Origin: Perkinsus olseni
Taxonomy: Eukaryota; Perkinsozoa; Perkinsida; Perkinsidae
Direction: 5' to 3'
Assembly: GCA_013115135.1 (NCBI GenBank)
Contig: JABANP010000219.1
Span: forward strand, 17,773-81,772
DNA length: 64,000 nt
Part shown: piece by piece, positions 48,538 through 59,078 of the stretch
Layout of the letters: each line of letters starts with the position of its first letter
Numbering within the stretch: the first letter of the stretch is position 1
Made by a program: the position numbers and the translations under genes
Notes under the pieces: model-generated
The model's database searches: none
What the model was told of the DNA's origin: nothing
Seen by the model: the letters and a program-made list of their open reading frames with translations, nothing else

Positions 48538-49320
48538 AGAGAACGTTCCCGAATCTCTCAACTGAAGGACCAGGTTTTCCGGACGAAAAGCCATCACATG
48601 TCGATTCAATCAGCAACATCTTTGGCCTGATCGAGCAGCACACCGGAGTTTCGAAGGAAAGGGCTTCCCTCTCGCCGGGCGTCAATGAAAAACAACAAAT
48701 CTTCGACGAGTACAGAAAAGTCCGTATCGACACGTTACCAATGCTCTCACCTGAGCCGGCGGGAACAGTAGACCAGGATTCGACCGGCAAACACTAATCA
48801 AATCCTGAAGCTTGATACGCTCCTCTCGCGTCGCATTCGGGCCTGCTGCTGCGAGTACCGCGCGAACTCGGCGATTCAAGTTTGACTTTCTCGAACCTGC
48901 CAGAGCGAAAGTCGACGATGGCTCTACGTATATCGGCCACGCTAGCGCGGGATTTCTGAAGAAAGTCAAAGGAAGAAAAAAACAGAGTCCAACAGAGTGA
49001 AGAAGGTAAACTTCGAGAATTTTATCCCAGATCCGAACGCCCTCCCGACGGCTTGTGACACAATTCAAGTTGCTACAGAATCGATGTTGGTGCAAACAGA
49101 AATAGATCGAACGTTTAACGCCAGACTGTATCCAGATAGAATCTTAGTGGGTCTCAGGATCCACTTGAAGACTCGAGAGTGCTTCCTACAAGACAGGCCG
49201 TTTCGTATATCTTTCGGTTATGAATATTCGGGCGGTCGCGGAATAGGTTGCGCCTTAGCGGCCCCAGATGGCAGCACATACCCCGCAATGAGCACACTGA
49301 GGCTCAGTGTAACGGAATAA
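48538..49320 (+). CDS. Hypothetical protein, three exons, 5' end missing
   Basis: Not recognised. Exon-like frames line up on the plus strand. About 48540-48760 reads SHVDSISNIFGLIEQHTGVS, KERASLSPGVNEKQQIFDEY. About 48875-48963 reads FKFDFLEPARAKVDDGSTYI, GHASAGFLKK. About 49001-49320 reads KVNFENFIPDPNALPTACDT, ILVGLRIHLKTRECFLQDRP, FRISFGYEYSGGRGIGCALA, ending in TAA. A 37-nt intron (GTCAAAGG...GTGAAG) would join the last two. No start is visible. An alternative minus-strand gene (exons at about 48420-48555 and 48745-48970) also has coding-like text and GT-AG sites, so the strand is uncertain. Confidence 0.35.
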
Positions 49321-49346
49321 AGATCACAGTAAGAGTATATCTTAAA

Positions 49347-49690
49347 TTAAGTTAAGAGGGAACCAATCCCTACTCCCAATCCCCGCAGCTGGGCTTCCCT
49401 AACCCCCAGCATGAATTGCGCATACTCATCATCGCAGGGTGTGGCCAGGGTTGTAATAAGGGAGATGGGGCCCCATCATGGCTCACGATTCATGGGGGCC
49501 ATATTGCTGACGGTGCAGTGGTTGCTCTTGAATGCGTTCAGAGCACCGAAGTATGCAAACATGGCCATCACACCGAGAGAGATCCCATCGCATGCGACAA
49601 CCAGATTCTTGAAGTCATCCCTTCGCTTGTTGTACGGGTCAATCACTTTTGGATAGCGGAGCCATCGAAGAACAACTTCTTGTCGGTGAT
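49347..49690 (-). CDS. Hypothetical membrane-associated protein, 3' exons
   Basis: Not recognised. About 49500-49690 reads HRQEVVLRWLRYPKVIDPYN, KRRDDFKNLVVACDGISLGV, MAMFAYFGALNAFKSNHCTV. This is followed by GTGAGC. A last exon near 49347-49440 reads LATPCDDEYAQFMLGVREAQ and stops at TAA 49347-49349. It may be the 3' end of the VTT gene upstream or a separate gene. The 440 bp between them (49691-50127) show no exon. Confidence 0.35.
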
Positions 49691-50127
49691 CTTACAGGCA
49701 TTTTATATACAGCGTTCAGTCGTAGAGCGGTGTGATCCAATAGATTCGACATCTCCAAACCCATCGCATGACGACATGTTTACTCTGGTCTGCTTGCCAC
49801 CGAGACACTTCGTAAAATTAAGTCTCATTTATACGACCGCGACGCTCTGGGGACTATGTTAACTTTCGTGCTGTATAATATCACTCTCGCCGGAAACGAC
49901 AGACGGAGTGAGAATGAGTCCTGGAGGACACAAGGAGTGAGAACTCATTCTTCAAGTCAATGAAAACCACCTGTAAATCTCTACGAACGTCGAGGCTGCT
50001 GCGACTCAGTCGCAGTGACTGTTTCGCAACAACCGGAAGAATTTTCTCCGCGACCGGAACAAACGTACCGAAACAGAATTTCTGGGTCTAACGAGGTAGA
50101 CCAAGTCAGTCGACCCTAAAAACTCAC

Positions 50128-53100
50128 CCCGGGAACCGGCGGCAGCAGGAACATGATAATTCCGATGATATAAATAACACCAACCACTGCCGCCAAACTC
50201 ATCGTCTCCAAACGCTCGTTGAGCCAGGATAAAAATACATAGGTCACCTTCGCCACGCCAACCCAGAGACAGAAGTAAAGCAAGCACAGCAGGCATATCT
50301 TCTTCAATACCGAGCCCCAGTGCCAACCTCTGATACGCTCTAGGAACGCTCTCATACCGTGTGATACCATTCCCCTTTCTTCCAACGGGCGATTCGTCCA
50401 CCACAGTGAGCGGACGCATTGACGCAGAAAGTCGAGAAGCACGGCGATGAGCAGTCCGACGTTGACCATGCAGATGAAAAATGCGCGCGCCCAGTCACTT
50501 GACGCCATGTCAAGTAAAGATGCGACGAGTGGGGACTTGTGGGCCACTTCAAGAAGACGAGCTTTCCCGAAGGCCATGAACGCCCAGATGAATAGAACCT
50601 GGAAAATCGGAAAATTTTCCACGAAAATTATATTTTTTCCCCTCTTACCAGGGATCCTGCTCCTGCGAAGCCCATAACCGCGCCGGACATACTACTGGAC
50701 GAACCCGCAATCGATGATGCTATCCAGAAGCACATCACCAGCAGACTTGTGAAGACTACGAACGTCTTTAGCGAGGCCTCTGTCTCATGCGAGTGGGACA
50801 ACGCCTGAAAACGAAGAGCGACGAGAGAAGTTTCGCCAGGCGAGTCGCATTCTTATTGTAGTGTTTTTAAGATCCAATCCCGTGATGCCAGAAGGCCCAC
50901 TCCAACCATGGCAGACGTACAGAATTTTGCTCTCACTCAGCTTCTGATCACGGATGCCGAACCCACTGCGTCGATTTCAGTCAATTCACCGCCAAAAATT
51001 TCTTTTGCAGAGAGAGAAAAATTACGATGTGAAAACGTGATCAGTCTCAAAACATCACATACTTGAGATCGCCCTTAAGAAATATTTCTGACCGGACCGC
51101 GCACACGCTTCCCTTTACTACTTCCGTCCACGCGAACGAATCATTAGACGCCCTCAACTTGCAGAAAATGGCCAGGATAATCAGTGTGAACGCTACTATC
51201 ATCGGGGTAACATAAACGATATATGCCGTGGTTAGAGTAGTGGAGCACTCTGAGAGAAGAAGGCCATCATTACCGATATTAAGAACAAGGCAAATGAATA
51301 ATGAATTTATGACAGAGCGATCCTCTGCCTGCCAGGGCTACGTCCCGATGTATTGGGAAAAACCGTTTCATCATCATATCGTAAAATGTTCCCGGCGAGA
51401 ATGAATTTTGGACTTCAAGAACGGCTCCAGTGATTTTCCTTCGTTGAAAATTTCTCCTAGTTCCGGCAGGATCTCAGGAACATTATTTTCGAGAGCTGGA
51501 TGACTCCCTGTTTCCATAACCGTAATTCAAAGGTTGCGCTCGCCCGCGACAGCATTAACCTCCTTCGCTCTTACCGTCATGTAACCTCTCATTCTCCTTG
51601 GGATCGTCCGAAAGGCTGCCCTCGCCAGCCGCAGCCCTCACGCAATGCAACTTGTAATCAACCCGCAGCCCCTTGTGAAGATCATCTAGCTCGAGACTGA
51701 TTCTCTCCCGCTCTTCTTCGTCCCAAAAGTGCTGCCCGTCCCAAGCTTCGATAGCTATCCAGCCGACCCATGCCGCGAGGATGAGGAAGCCCAGGATCAG
51801 AGCAAGGTAATAGATGGTACGATAGAAGACCCCAGAATAAACCCGGAAGCACAGCAGATATCTGAGAAATTTGGTATAGGAAAAGGAGGAAAGATTTTGT
51901 ACCTTATGAGAGCCAGGAGGATGGGGATGTGCAGAAGTCCGACGATGAGCGGGCCTTGAGGATATGCAGTACCGCGGAGGAGCCCAGAGGCCACGAATAA
52001 CGCCCAACCTGCACGGGAAGATTCGGGCAACACTTGCTGTCGGAGTAGTAATGATTATCGTTGACTACCACTCCTTCCCCTACTCAGAGAGTCAGTAAGT
52101 GCTAATATCTTGCATGAAATGATTCGGACAACAGCTGCTGCCGCTGCATTCAAGGGTGTTCAATAACTTCGTGAGCATTTTAGCGTACACACTGGTTATA
52201 ATGGTTATAGTAGAATACCACTCCTCCCCCTACTCAGAGAGTCAATAAGCGCTTATCATCTGGAGGACGTGTCCGCCTCGATACGCCATTGCGATCCATG
52301 CATAGCATTATTTAAAGCGCGATCCATATACCACACCAACCACTACTCCTATTAGTAGTTTACCCCTCCACCCCTTAGACTCCCTACCTGCCGTGCCAGC
52401 GACCAGCTTGGGCCAGACGTGCCAGCGTTGCACATCACATAAGAAGAGCAGCACGCAAAGGCCAGCTAGACCCGAGACGCTGAGGTTGGATAAGTCCTCA
52501 AACTCGTGGAGGCTGTTGTAGATGTCCACACCGAAGCCTGACAGAGATGCCGTGACCAGGAATCGAACCTTGGTCATTCTACTTACCGATGTCCGAGAAT
52601 AAGAGGCAAACGATCGCACTAGGCAGCACCAAGGCCATGAGTATCGCCCAGAGTGCACTAGGGTCAACCTCGGATACCAGATCAATTTCTTCGTGCCGCG
52701 CTAAGCGAGACTTCTGAGGTGGCGGGGGAGCCTGAATCGACACATGCAGGAGAAGTGGAAAGTAAACAAAAGATCAGTAAAATTCAATTGGGTAATTCTT
52801 GGGTGGGATAGAGGAGAATCTCATTTGTTTGCCTAGTGCCACCGCAATGATGATCTTGAAGTTGTTAGGATCTCTTCCTAAGGACTTTCATACCGTGCGT
52901 CCGACTCTACAATAATAATACTGTACTGATGAATGATGAATAAAACTTAATATAAGTAAAAAAAATTTCTTACGAGTTCCCTACTCTGTCTGGCATCTCA
53001 ATCATCGTGATCTGACCGGTGGAGTTGACAACGGCAGGGACCTCAGGCAGGTCGTCTAAGCCTCCCTCGTACAACTTCTGAATGCACACAGCAGCCTCTA

Positions 53101-53969
53101 GAGGATTTACAGGAGGCATACTCACATCGCTGTACTCCTCTTCCCTCACCTCCTCCATGCTCTTTCGCGGCTCGATAACCCCCACGAGGTTCCTCTGTCC
53201 TCCCTCGAGGCCCCTCCATGCTCTTTCTTGTCGCCTCTGAGCTCCTACGAGGCCCCTCACTTACGCCTCGATGTTCCTCTATACTCCTCCGAGTCTCTCT
53301 CGAGCCTTCTCGACGCTCCTCTATGCTTCTTCGAGTCTCTCTCGACCCTTCTCGACGCTCCCCTATACTCCTTCGGGGCCCTTCTGTACTCGCTCGATGC
53401 TCCTCTATACCCCCACGAGCCTCCTCAACGCTCCATCTGGGCTCTCCTATGCTCCTTCGAGAGCCCTTACTTTCTCCTTGAGGCTCCTTCACACTCTCAC
53501 GGGGCCCCTCTATGCTCCTGCGAGGCTCCTCACTTTCCTCAGATGGCTCCCTTATGCACCCTCGATGCTCCTCTATACTCCTTCGGGGCCCTTCTGTACT
53601 GCCTCGAGGCTCCCGTACGCTCCTTCGGGGCTCCACCATGCTCTTTCTTGTCGCCTCTGTACTCCTGCGAGGCCCCTCACTTTCCTCAGATGGCTCCCTT
53701 ATGTTCCCTCGATGCTCCTCTATACTCCTTCGGGGCCCTTCTGTACTCCCTCGAGGCTCCTCCATGCTCTTTCTTGTCGCCTCTGCACTCCTACGAGGCC
53801 CCTCACTTTCGCCTCGAAGCTCCTCTATGGTCTCTCTACGTTCCTCTATACTCCTTCGGGACGCCTCCGTCCCTCCTGAGGCCTCCTCGAGGCTGCCCGG
53901 CCCCTCCGCCATCACCCTCTCTATGTGATCATCCAATTCGTCGTAGGCGCTGCTGTCTATCGGATGCAC
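50128..53969 (-). CDS. Multi-pass VTT/SNARE-associated-Golgi-type membrane protein with charged N-terminal repeats
   Basis: Probably a secretory-pathway membrane protein. From ATG 53969 (MHPIDSSAYDELDDHIERVM) a long hydrophilic domain is built of about 11-residue units such as EGPRRSIEEHR and EATRKSMEEPR. A one-base frame change is needed at the CCCCC run near 53183 to reach EPRKSMEEVREEEYSDVSMP and TGQITMIEMPDRVGNS. Then come at least six hydrophobic exons: SALWAILMALVLPSAIVCLL; GLAGLCVLLFLCDV; GWALFVASGLLRGTAY; YLALILGFLILAAWVGWIAI; VTPMIVAFTLIILAIF; TFVVFTSLLVMCFWIASSIA. The exon at 50128-50620 ends VVGVIYIIGIIMFLLPPVPG, the start of a VTT domain. The expected following VTT segment (PVY...) is not found. 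The start is tentative because an intron 3' site lies just upstream (AAAGATACCTCTAG). Confidence 0.6.
52540..52585 (-). repeat. tRNA T-arm-like hairpin next to a 3' splice site, VTT intron
   Basis: The intron reads GTAAGTAGAAT, then GACCAAGGTTCGATTCCTGG, then TCACGGCATCTCTGTCAG. The hairpin and the GGCATCT...CAG end match the RAP intron at 16.6 kb. Confidence 0.65.
52837..52910 (+). repeat. Dispersed repeat family B in VTT intron
   Basis: GATGATCTTGAAGTTGTTAG, GATCTCTTCCTAAGGACTTT, CATACCGTGCGTCCGACTC. This is the best-preserved copy; it is antisense to the gene. Confidence 0.75.
53190..53900 (-). repeat. Coding minisatellite, about 33-bp unit
   Basis: It encodes roughly 20 units of 11 residues rich in Arg, Ser, Glu, Pro and Gly. 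The plus strand shows GCTCCTCTATACTCCTTCGG repeatedly. Long open frames on the plus strand here are mirror images of the repeat. Confidence 0.9.
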
Positions 53970-54572
53970 GGCGGCTAGAGGTATCTTTCGCAGCCGAAAG
54001 AATGGCGAGGAAACTGAATGATTTGTTACTGCAGTTGCACGAAGGTATTGGAAATTGACTCAATCTTGAAATCTTGCTATCTTGCAACCTCTTAACGCAC
54101 TCTAACTGACTAGAAAAAGCGGATGCTTAACTGATGTCAAGTTTTTCATCAAATTCGCGAAGTCCAACGGTGGAGTGTCGTATATGCCTGCATGAGTATA
54201 ATCGAAGGGCGCATGTACCTAAAGTAGGTGGTATCTTAGGTTGAACCATGTAAGATACGATTGAGGTCAGGTGCTCTCAACCTGCGGACATACGTTATGT
54301 GTATCGTGTCTGAAGCGAATAACGCAATCTTGGTCAAAGTGGAGTTTTGAATGTCCGTAAGCACCAGAGCGCATCTCGAGGTCGAGCATGCAAGATACAA
54401 AACTGGTCAACATACAGCCCCAAGTCTTCAGGTTCTGTCGCAAAGAGTGTACGTTGGATAAAGTAACTACCAACTATGCTCTTGCCGATATCGCAACAGG
54501 AGGTAACAACCTCTTAGTAGTCGATCGACCAGCTCCTGGTCTTCAGATGATTACTGCTGTCCCAACGTAACC
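53970..54572. other. Upstream region of VTT gene with intron-type motifs
   Basis: It holds ATCTTGCTATCTTGCAACC (54072), GTATCTTAGGTTGAACCATG then TAAGATAC (54231-54258), and GTCGAGCATGCAAGATACAA (54380). These motifs lie in introns elsewhere, so further 5' exons of the VTT gene may be hidden here, but I could not identify them. Confidence 0.4.
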
Positions 54573-55499
54573 ATGCCAAAGTACTCTGGTGGCATTGAAG
54601 AGGACGAGCAGGCGACTGCAAGCTGCGTGAAAGGTGGTAGGGAAGTGACAAGAGGACTCCTCTCAGAGGAGGCTCTCGCTATGAATCATAACGTTCAAAA
54701 ATTCCTGAATTCATATAATGAATATCAGTATCATTCGTCATAGCCGAAATTACGAATTTCGAAACGTCTGTGAGAATTATACATGAATTTCACATTCTCA
54801 CCAGTCTTGGATTTTCTTTCCCGTAAGAGCATGCTCTTGCCGACAAATTGTTCGCAAGTCTCTTAGTGAGAGCATACAGATTGGGTATACGGATCTGACC
54901 ACTGCGCGCAGGAGGAGGCCCTCGTTATGATCATTCTAATGGTCGCAATATGAATTTCGTGTATAGTTTTCACGGATGCTCTTTTTTCACACGTGCATGT
55001 GTTTGGCGACAAATTAGATGTAAGTTTATTATTGAGCATACAGATAGGGAATCGGGTACCAATAACTGCAGAATGCATCTGAGTCATCTATCAGAGGAAG
55101 GCCAACCTGCGCTAGGACACTCGGCGAACGGTGATTTTTCAGTTCTCGGATTCTCCCACTCGTCGATCAGCCTGTGTACAATCTGTAACGGAAAATACGA
55201 CATATTGTTCACTACTATTATTCGTAATTTCTAAACGTCCGGGACAAGCTTTTTTGAACTTCGCGCACTTATCTATATCTTCAATGATCGTATACTGTTT
55301 ACACGGAAATATAGCTTTGTAGAATCATTGACGTCCTTCTTGCGTATAACATGCACCGCGGCATTTCCCTTCAGATGACGGTTTCGTCGCCGGCGTGTTG
55401 GGATTCGCAGCTGGCGCCTTGCTGGCTGGAGGAGTAGCGGCAATTGCTGCCTCAGCTAGTAGTAAAAATAAGAAGAAACATCATCGTGATGTCAATTAA
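54573..55499 (+). CDS. Small single-pass membrane protein (hypothetical)
   Basis: Tentative two-exon model. The exon from ATG 54573 reads MPKYSGGIEEDEQATASCVK. A roughly 745-nt intron would join in phase to DDGFVAGVLGFAAGALLAGG, VAAIAASASSKNKKKHHRDV, N and TAA 55497-55499. The second part is a Gly/Ala-rich glycine-zipper-like helix with a basic tail. The last exon is convincing; the first is less so. The intron contains two diverged copies of a sequence around CGACAAATT and GAGCATACAGAT. Confidence 0.4.
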
Positions 55500-56722
55500 T
55501 GTCTATTTTCGGAGTGCTTGAGTTCGGGTATTTTCTCACCTCGGATTTGTCTCGAGCTGCATAGACCGAAGGGTTGAAGCCGACGGGATAGCGACCGTAG
55601 AATCACTAAATATTTGCTTTTTGCATGAGGCCCTCATGATAAGGGCTCGTATCATCATTATCGCGAGGAATTGATGTACCAAACCTAACTCTAGTGGGAC
55701 CCTTAGAGGAATCTGATATTGATATTATAAAGCATCGCACTCTACTAGTACAGCTTGTGTCCGGTATAGGAAAGATGTCAAGAAACGCGCGTCCGCTTGT
55801 GTCCGCGCGCAACTGAGGAAATGAACACAATGGACCACCACAATCATTACCATCGAGGTATTGAGGAGAAGAGAGTCATAGCGTGCTTGGCGCCTCTCAT
55901 TGCTCGTAGTTCAGCTCGGCGTTGGTCGAATCAATTGTGGGACGTTGATTTAATGTTCGTGCTCCATGCTCGTAGTCGAGTTGTTTTGAAATGCTGCTTC
56001 GAAGTTCATCTGAATCCTCGGTCGATCGTCATCCGTCCAATCCCGCGGCTGAAGGTTTTATCAAAGTGGACACTGAGGAGGGAGGCAAGACTGAGGAGTC
56101 GCCGGCAGAGGAAATGCAGCAGAGAGGTAGTGACGGTGAGACAGGTGCCGTAGTAAAATCGGAAACCTGATCTGAGAGTAGCTCAGTTTGAAATAGTGGA
56201 GACCTGCATCGCCTCAGTGGGTCGAAATGTAGGACTTTTCGGAGCAATGGAACGGTCTCCGGATCTGAGTCGAATGAGGCCGCGTAGAAATCTCGAGATT
56301 TTGACATGATTCCATGGTGCGATAAATTGACCCACACGAATCATGTGACATGGTCATCATGCGGATCCTCATTGCACGGGCCATGGGTAAGAGAGTTTTT
56401 TCGAGGATCATGATAGATATGTCGGTATCTGCGTGAATCGCGTTGATCGCGAAGTATCATATTTGTCGTTATTGTATACATCATGGGTATGCGCTTTCCC
56501 TCTACAATAGTCTGGCGAGGGAGTCTCGTGTGAGCTGTAGTCTCAGACACTCCTCTCGTTATCAAATTTCTCTTGGTCCGATCCCAGCGGGATCATCCCG
56601 CTGTAACACTGGCAAGGGTGGCTCGGAGAGTGTCGCGCGGGAAGCAAGCGCACGTGAACATCAGAAGTTTCGTCGAATAAGTACAAGCGGCATAATTGGT
56701 GTTCTCCTAGCGAATCAGTTCG
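55500..56722. other. No supported gene
   Basis: Short open frames at 55797-56153 (+) and 56029-56337 (-) have no domain or splice links. I see nothing else. Confidence 0.4.
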
Positions 56723-57361
56723 ATGTCGACATTGCCCGGAATTAGAAGAAAATTTGGAAATTCTATCGTTACGTGGTTATCATCGAGAATGTTGACTGAT
56801 TTTGACAGTACTTCGTGGATCTCCGCTTGGGTTGGGGGAAATTCCCGCGAAATTCCCCCGGGGAATTTCGCACGCGCTTTGGATGGTTCGGTTGTGTTAG
56901 GCCAAGTGGCGGCCGAGGCAGTGGCCGCTATCTCCGGGTTGGCAACGGACTTCGGCGATGGTCCAATGACCCTGAACATTCTACTATCGTCTGGAGCTGG
57001 AAGCGCATTCTTGGCGGCATTAGTGAACCTATTGCATGTAATGAAGAAGAGGGAGAATGTGATAGTCCACGTCGGCCGAACGGAGCCGGTCTTCAGCTCA
57101 GACACTGAGCCTCAGTGTGTTTTGCGCAAACTCATACACGATCGTCGTTGCCAGGTGCTCTATTACCATCCCTTAGCCCTACTGAGTGTGGTAGAGGGCC
57201 TTTCGCTTGTAGCGTTTTCTATTATGATGCTAGCAGTGGATCTCCCGACGCACAACCGAGTGGCTATGGAGTTGAGGGTAGTAGGGAGGGAGGACTCTTC
57301 ACAGATGCAACCATTTGGAATCCGAATTTTGAATACAATGCAAGTAGTTGTATCATTTTGA
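56723..57361 (+). CDS. Hypothetical 212-residue protein, intronless
   Basis: This is the longest single plus-strand frame in the region. It begins MSTLPGIRRKFGNSIVTWLS. The middle has an Ala-rich stretch, VVLGQVAAEAVAAISGLATD, and a hydrophobic segment, LLSSGAGSAFLAALVNLLHV, with a second near the end, LALLSVVEGLSLVAFSIMML. No family is recognised. It may be a membrane protein, or part of a repeat-borne gene, given its lack of introns. Confidence 0.35.
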   Translation: MSTLPGIRRKFGNSIVTWLSSRMLTDFDSTSWISAWVGGNSREIPPGNFARALDGSVVLGQVAAEAVAAISGLATDFGDGPMTLNILLSSGAGSAFLAALVNLLHVMKKRENVIVHVGRTEPVFSSDTEPQCVLRKLIHDRRCQVLYYHPLALLSVVEGLSLVAFSIMMLAVDLPTHNRVAMELRVVGREDSSQMQPFGIRILNTMQVVVSF

Positions 57362-58092
57362 TTTCTGCTGTTGAACTATTCAACTTGAACAGGTAGGTTC
57401 TGAATTCGGAATTTGAGTATGTGCAGCAACGCTTAGCACCCGCTCACTGCGCCAATCGTAGTACGCCTCTGTGCCAGCTCTACACAAGTGTAGTTGGCCG
57501 GTGTAATTCTGAGGGGTTCGTGCCCGATTAAAGGCACAACTGTTTCTGCTCTTCTTCGCTCTCACTGACTCTATGGGCTCGGATAGTTGCTGTTAGGATC
57601 ACCGCGATTCAGCTGGCTACGGCTCGACATCCCTTTTCCGCACGTGGGTCACACCATTTGTGCGGCACCACATGGAAGCCCTTTTTGCGCCCTCTCCTGT
57701 AGGAGAGTGCGCCGAATGTTCGCAATCAGAAATACCACTGCTCTTGAAAATGCTAAAACTCAAGACCTTTATGGGCCCGATTACGGGATCCAACAATCAC
57801 ACCTTGCGGCTTCTCCGTGACTCGCGAATTGTGGTCCTCCATTGAAGGGCCTTCAATTCTCATGGGACCGCACTCAGGACATGCAAAGCTTAATTCCTGA
57901 TTGAGCGGCCCATTGTAGCTCAAATCGGTATTGTCGACAAAGGAACAGCTGCCAATCACGAAAGCCGGCGTCGAATCATACTTCCACAAATGTTCTCCTC
58001 TGCCACTTCTCGGCGGTCTCCAGAGCCTGGGTCGCCCAGAATTCTGGGTTCTCAAGAGATTATTCGCCAACCAAAAGCTGCGGAGTTTGAGT
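57362..58092. other. Ambiguous region, possible minus-strand exons
   Basis: Minus-strand text at about 57755-58000 (FVIGSCSFVDNTDLSYNGPL, NQELSFACPECGPMRIEGPS) and 57380-57560 looks coding but has no start, domain or joins. Confidence 0.3.
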
Positions 58093-58743
58093 GGGAGTTT
58101 GGGGAGAGATTGCAAACGGCACGGTCGTGAAGTGTGAGATGTGCGTCGCTTGGCTATGCATCAACAAGTCCAGCTACAAGGGACGGCTGGAGGATTCTTG
58201 CCGTATGCGAAGATGTCCGTAAGTTTGGATCGCGTTTCGGATCGAAACGCCGCGGCATGGGATGGCTGGACCACGGGGTCTTCCTCGCACTTCTGCCCAG
58301 TGCAGCTGGTCATTAAGTGGTGCCACTTTTGAGCGAGCAGTCAGGCAGAGAGTAGTGACACCCGGTTCCTGATCCAGGGTGCCGGAAGCCGTGATTCTTT
58401 CCGTCAAAAGTGGGTGCCGCTTCCGAGAGCCCTCAACCAACATGAGGAAACTGCACGAGAGGCATTCGATGAGAAGACGATCGAGCTGATCATCAATATG
58501 GTAGTAACTTTTTCATGGCCACTGATGTGTGGCTTAGCAACTCCCACGAGCTCCTCATGATTTCAGATGGTTGAAGACGGCTTCCCACTCAGCATGGTCG
58601 AGAAAGCGGGCTTCCGCGCTCTACTGTATCACATCCCCTCTGCCAACGAATCGGAATACGTTACATTCGTGCGTCGGCCGCAAGTTGCTGGGTTGAATGC
58701 ATCATGGGAGGGTATTTTAGTCGGCGAAGCGAGATTCGGTTGA
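58093..58743 (+). pseudogene. hAT-type transposase-like fragment (BED finger region)
   Basis: Three exon-like pieces resemble the N-terminal part of BED-finger hAT proteins. 58093-58218 reads VWGEIANGTVVKCEMCVAWL, a CxxC pair as in BED fingers. About 58380-58500 reads SFRQKWVPLPRALNQHEETA, REAFDEKTIELIINM, then GTAGTAAC. From 58567 it reads MVEDGFPLSMVEKAGFRALL, YHI, matching the family's FSIVExxGFRxLL signature. It stops at TGA 58743. The catalytic DDE region and the hAT dimerisation domain are absent, so this is a relic or a domesticated fragment. Confidence 0.4.
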
Positions 58744-59078
58744 TTGGTATACGACCAACTAGGAGGCAGCATACCAAAGCGATCGACCAACTATACAGCG
58801 GCGAGATATTGTCGAGCCCCGAGGGGTCCTCCGCGAAAGGGGTTGCAACCTGTCACAGTGACAGTGTCACTTCAAAGACTTAAAAAGTTGTGTCCTCTTC
58901 TCCGTACCTCTCATCGGGATGGATCGTCCCGGTTACGTCACTGCTGATGCGTTGCAACTGAATCATGCCTGTTGTTATTATAGAATCAAATTTAGAATTT
59001 CTTCGAGGGAATGAAATTTCTTTGAGGCCTTGCATCTTCGGTGCAACATTTCATCTGATCTGATCGTTTGCTCCTCAG

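Noticed and set aside
53228..54058. 276-codon plus-strand frame of Ser/Pro/Leu repeats
   Set aside because: Antisense of the charged 11-residue repeat. The minus-strand frame continues into spliced membrane exons; this one does not.
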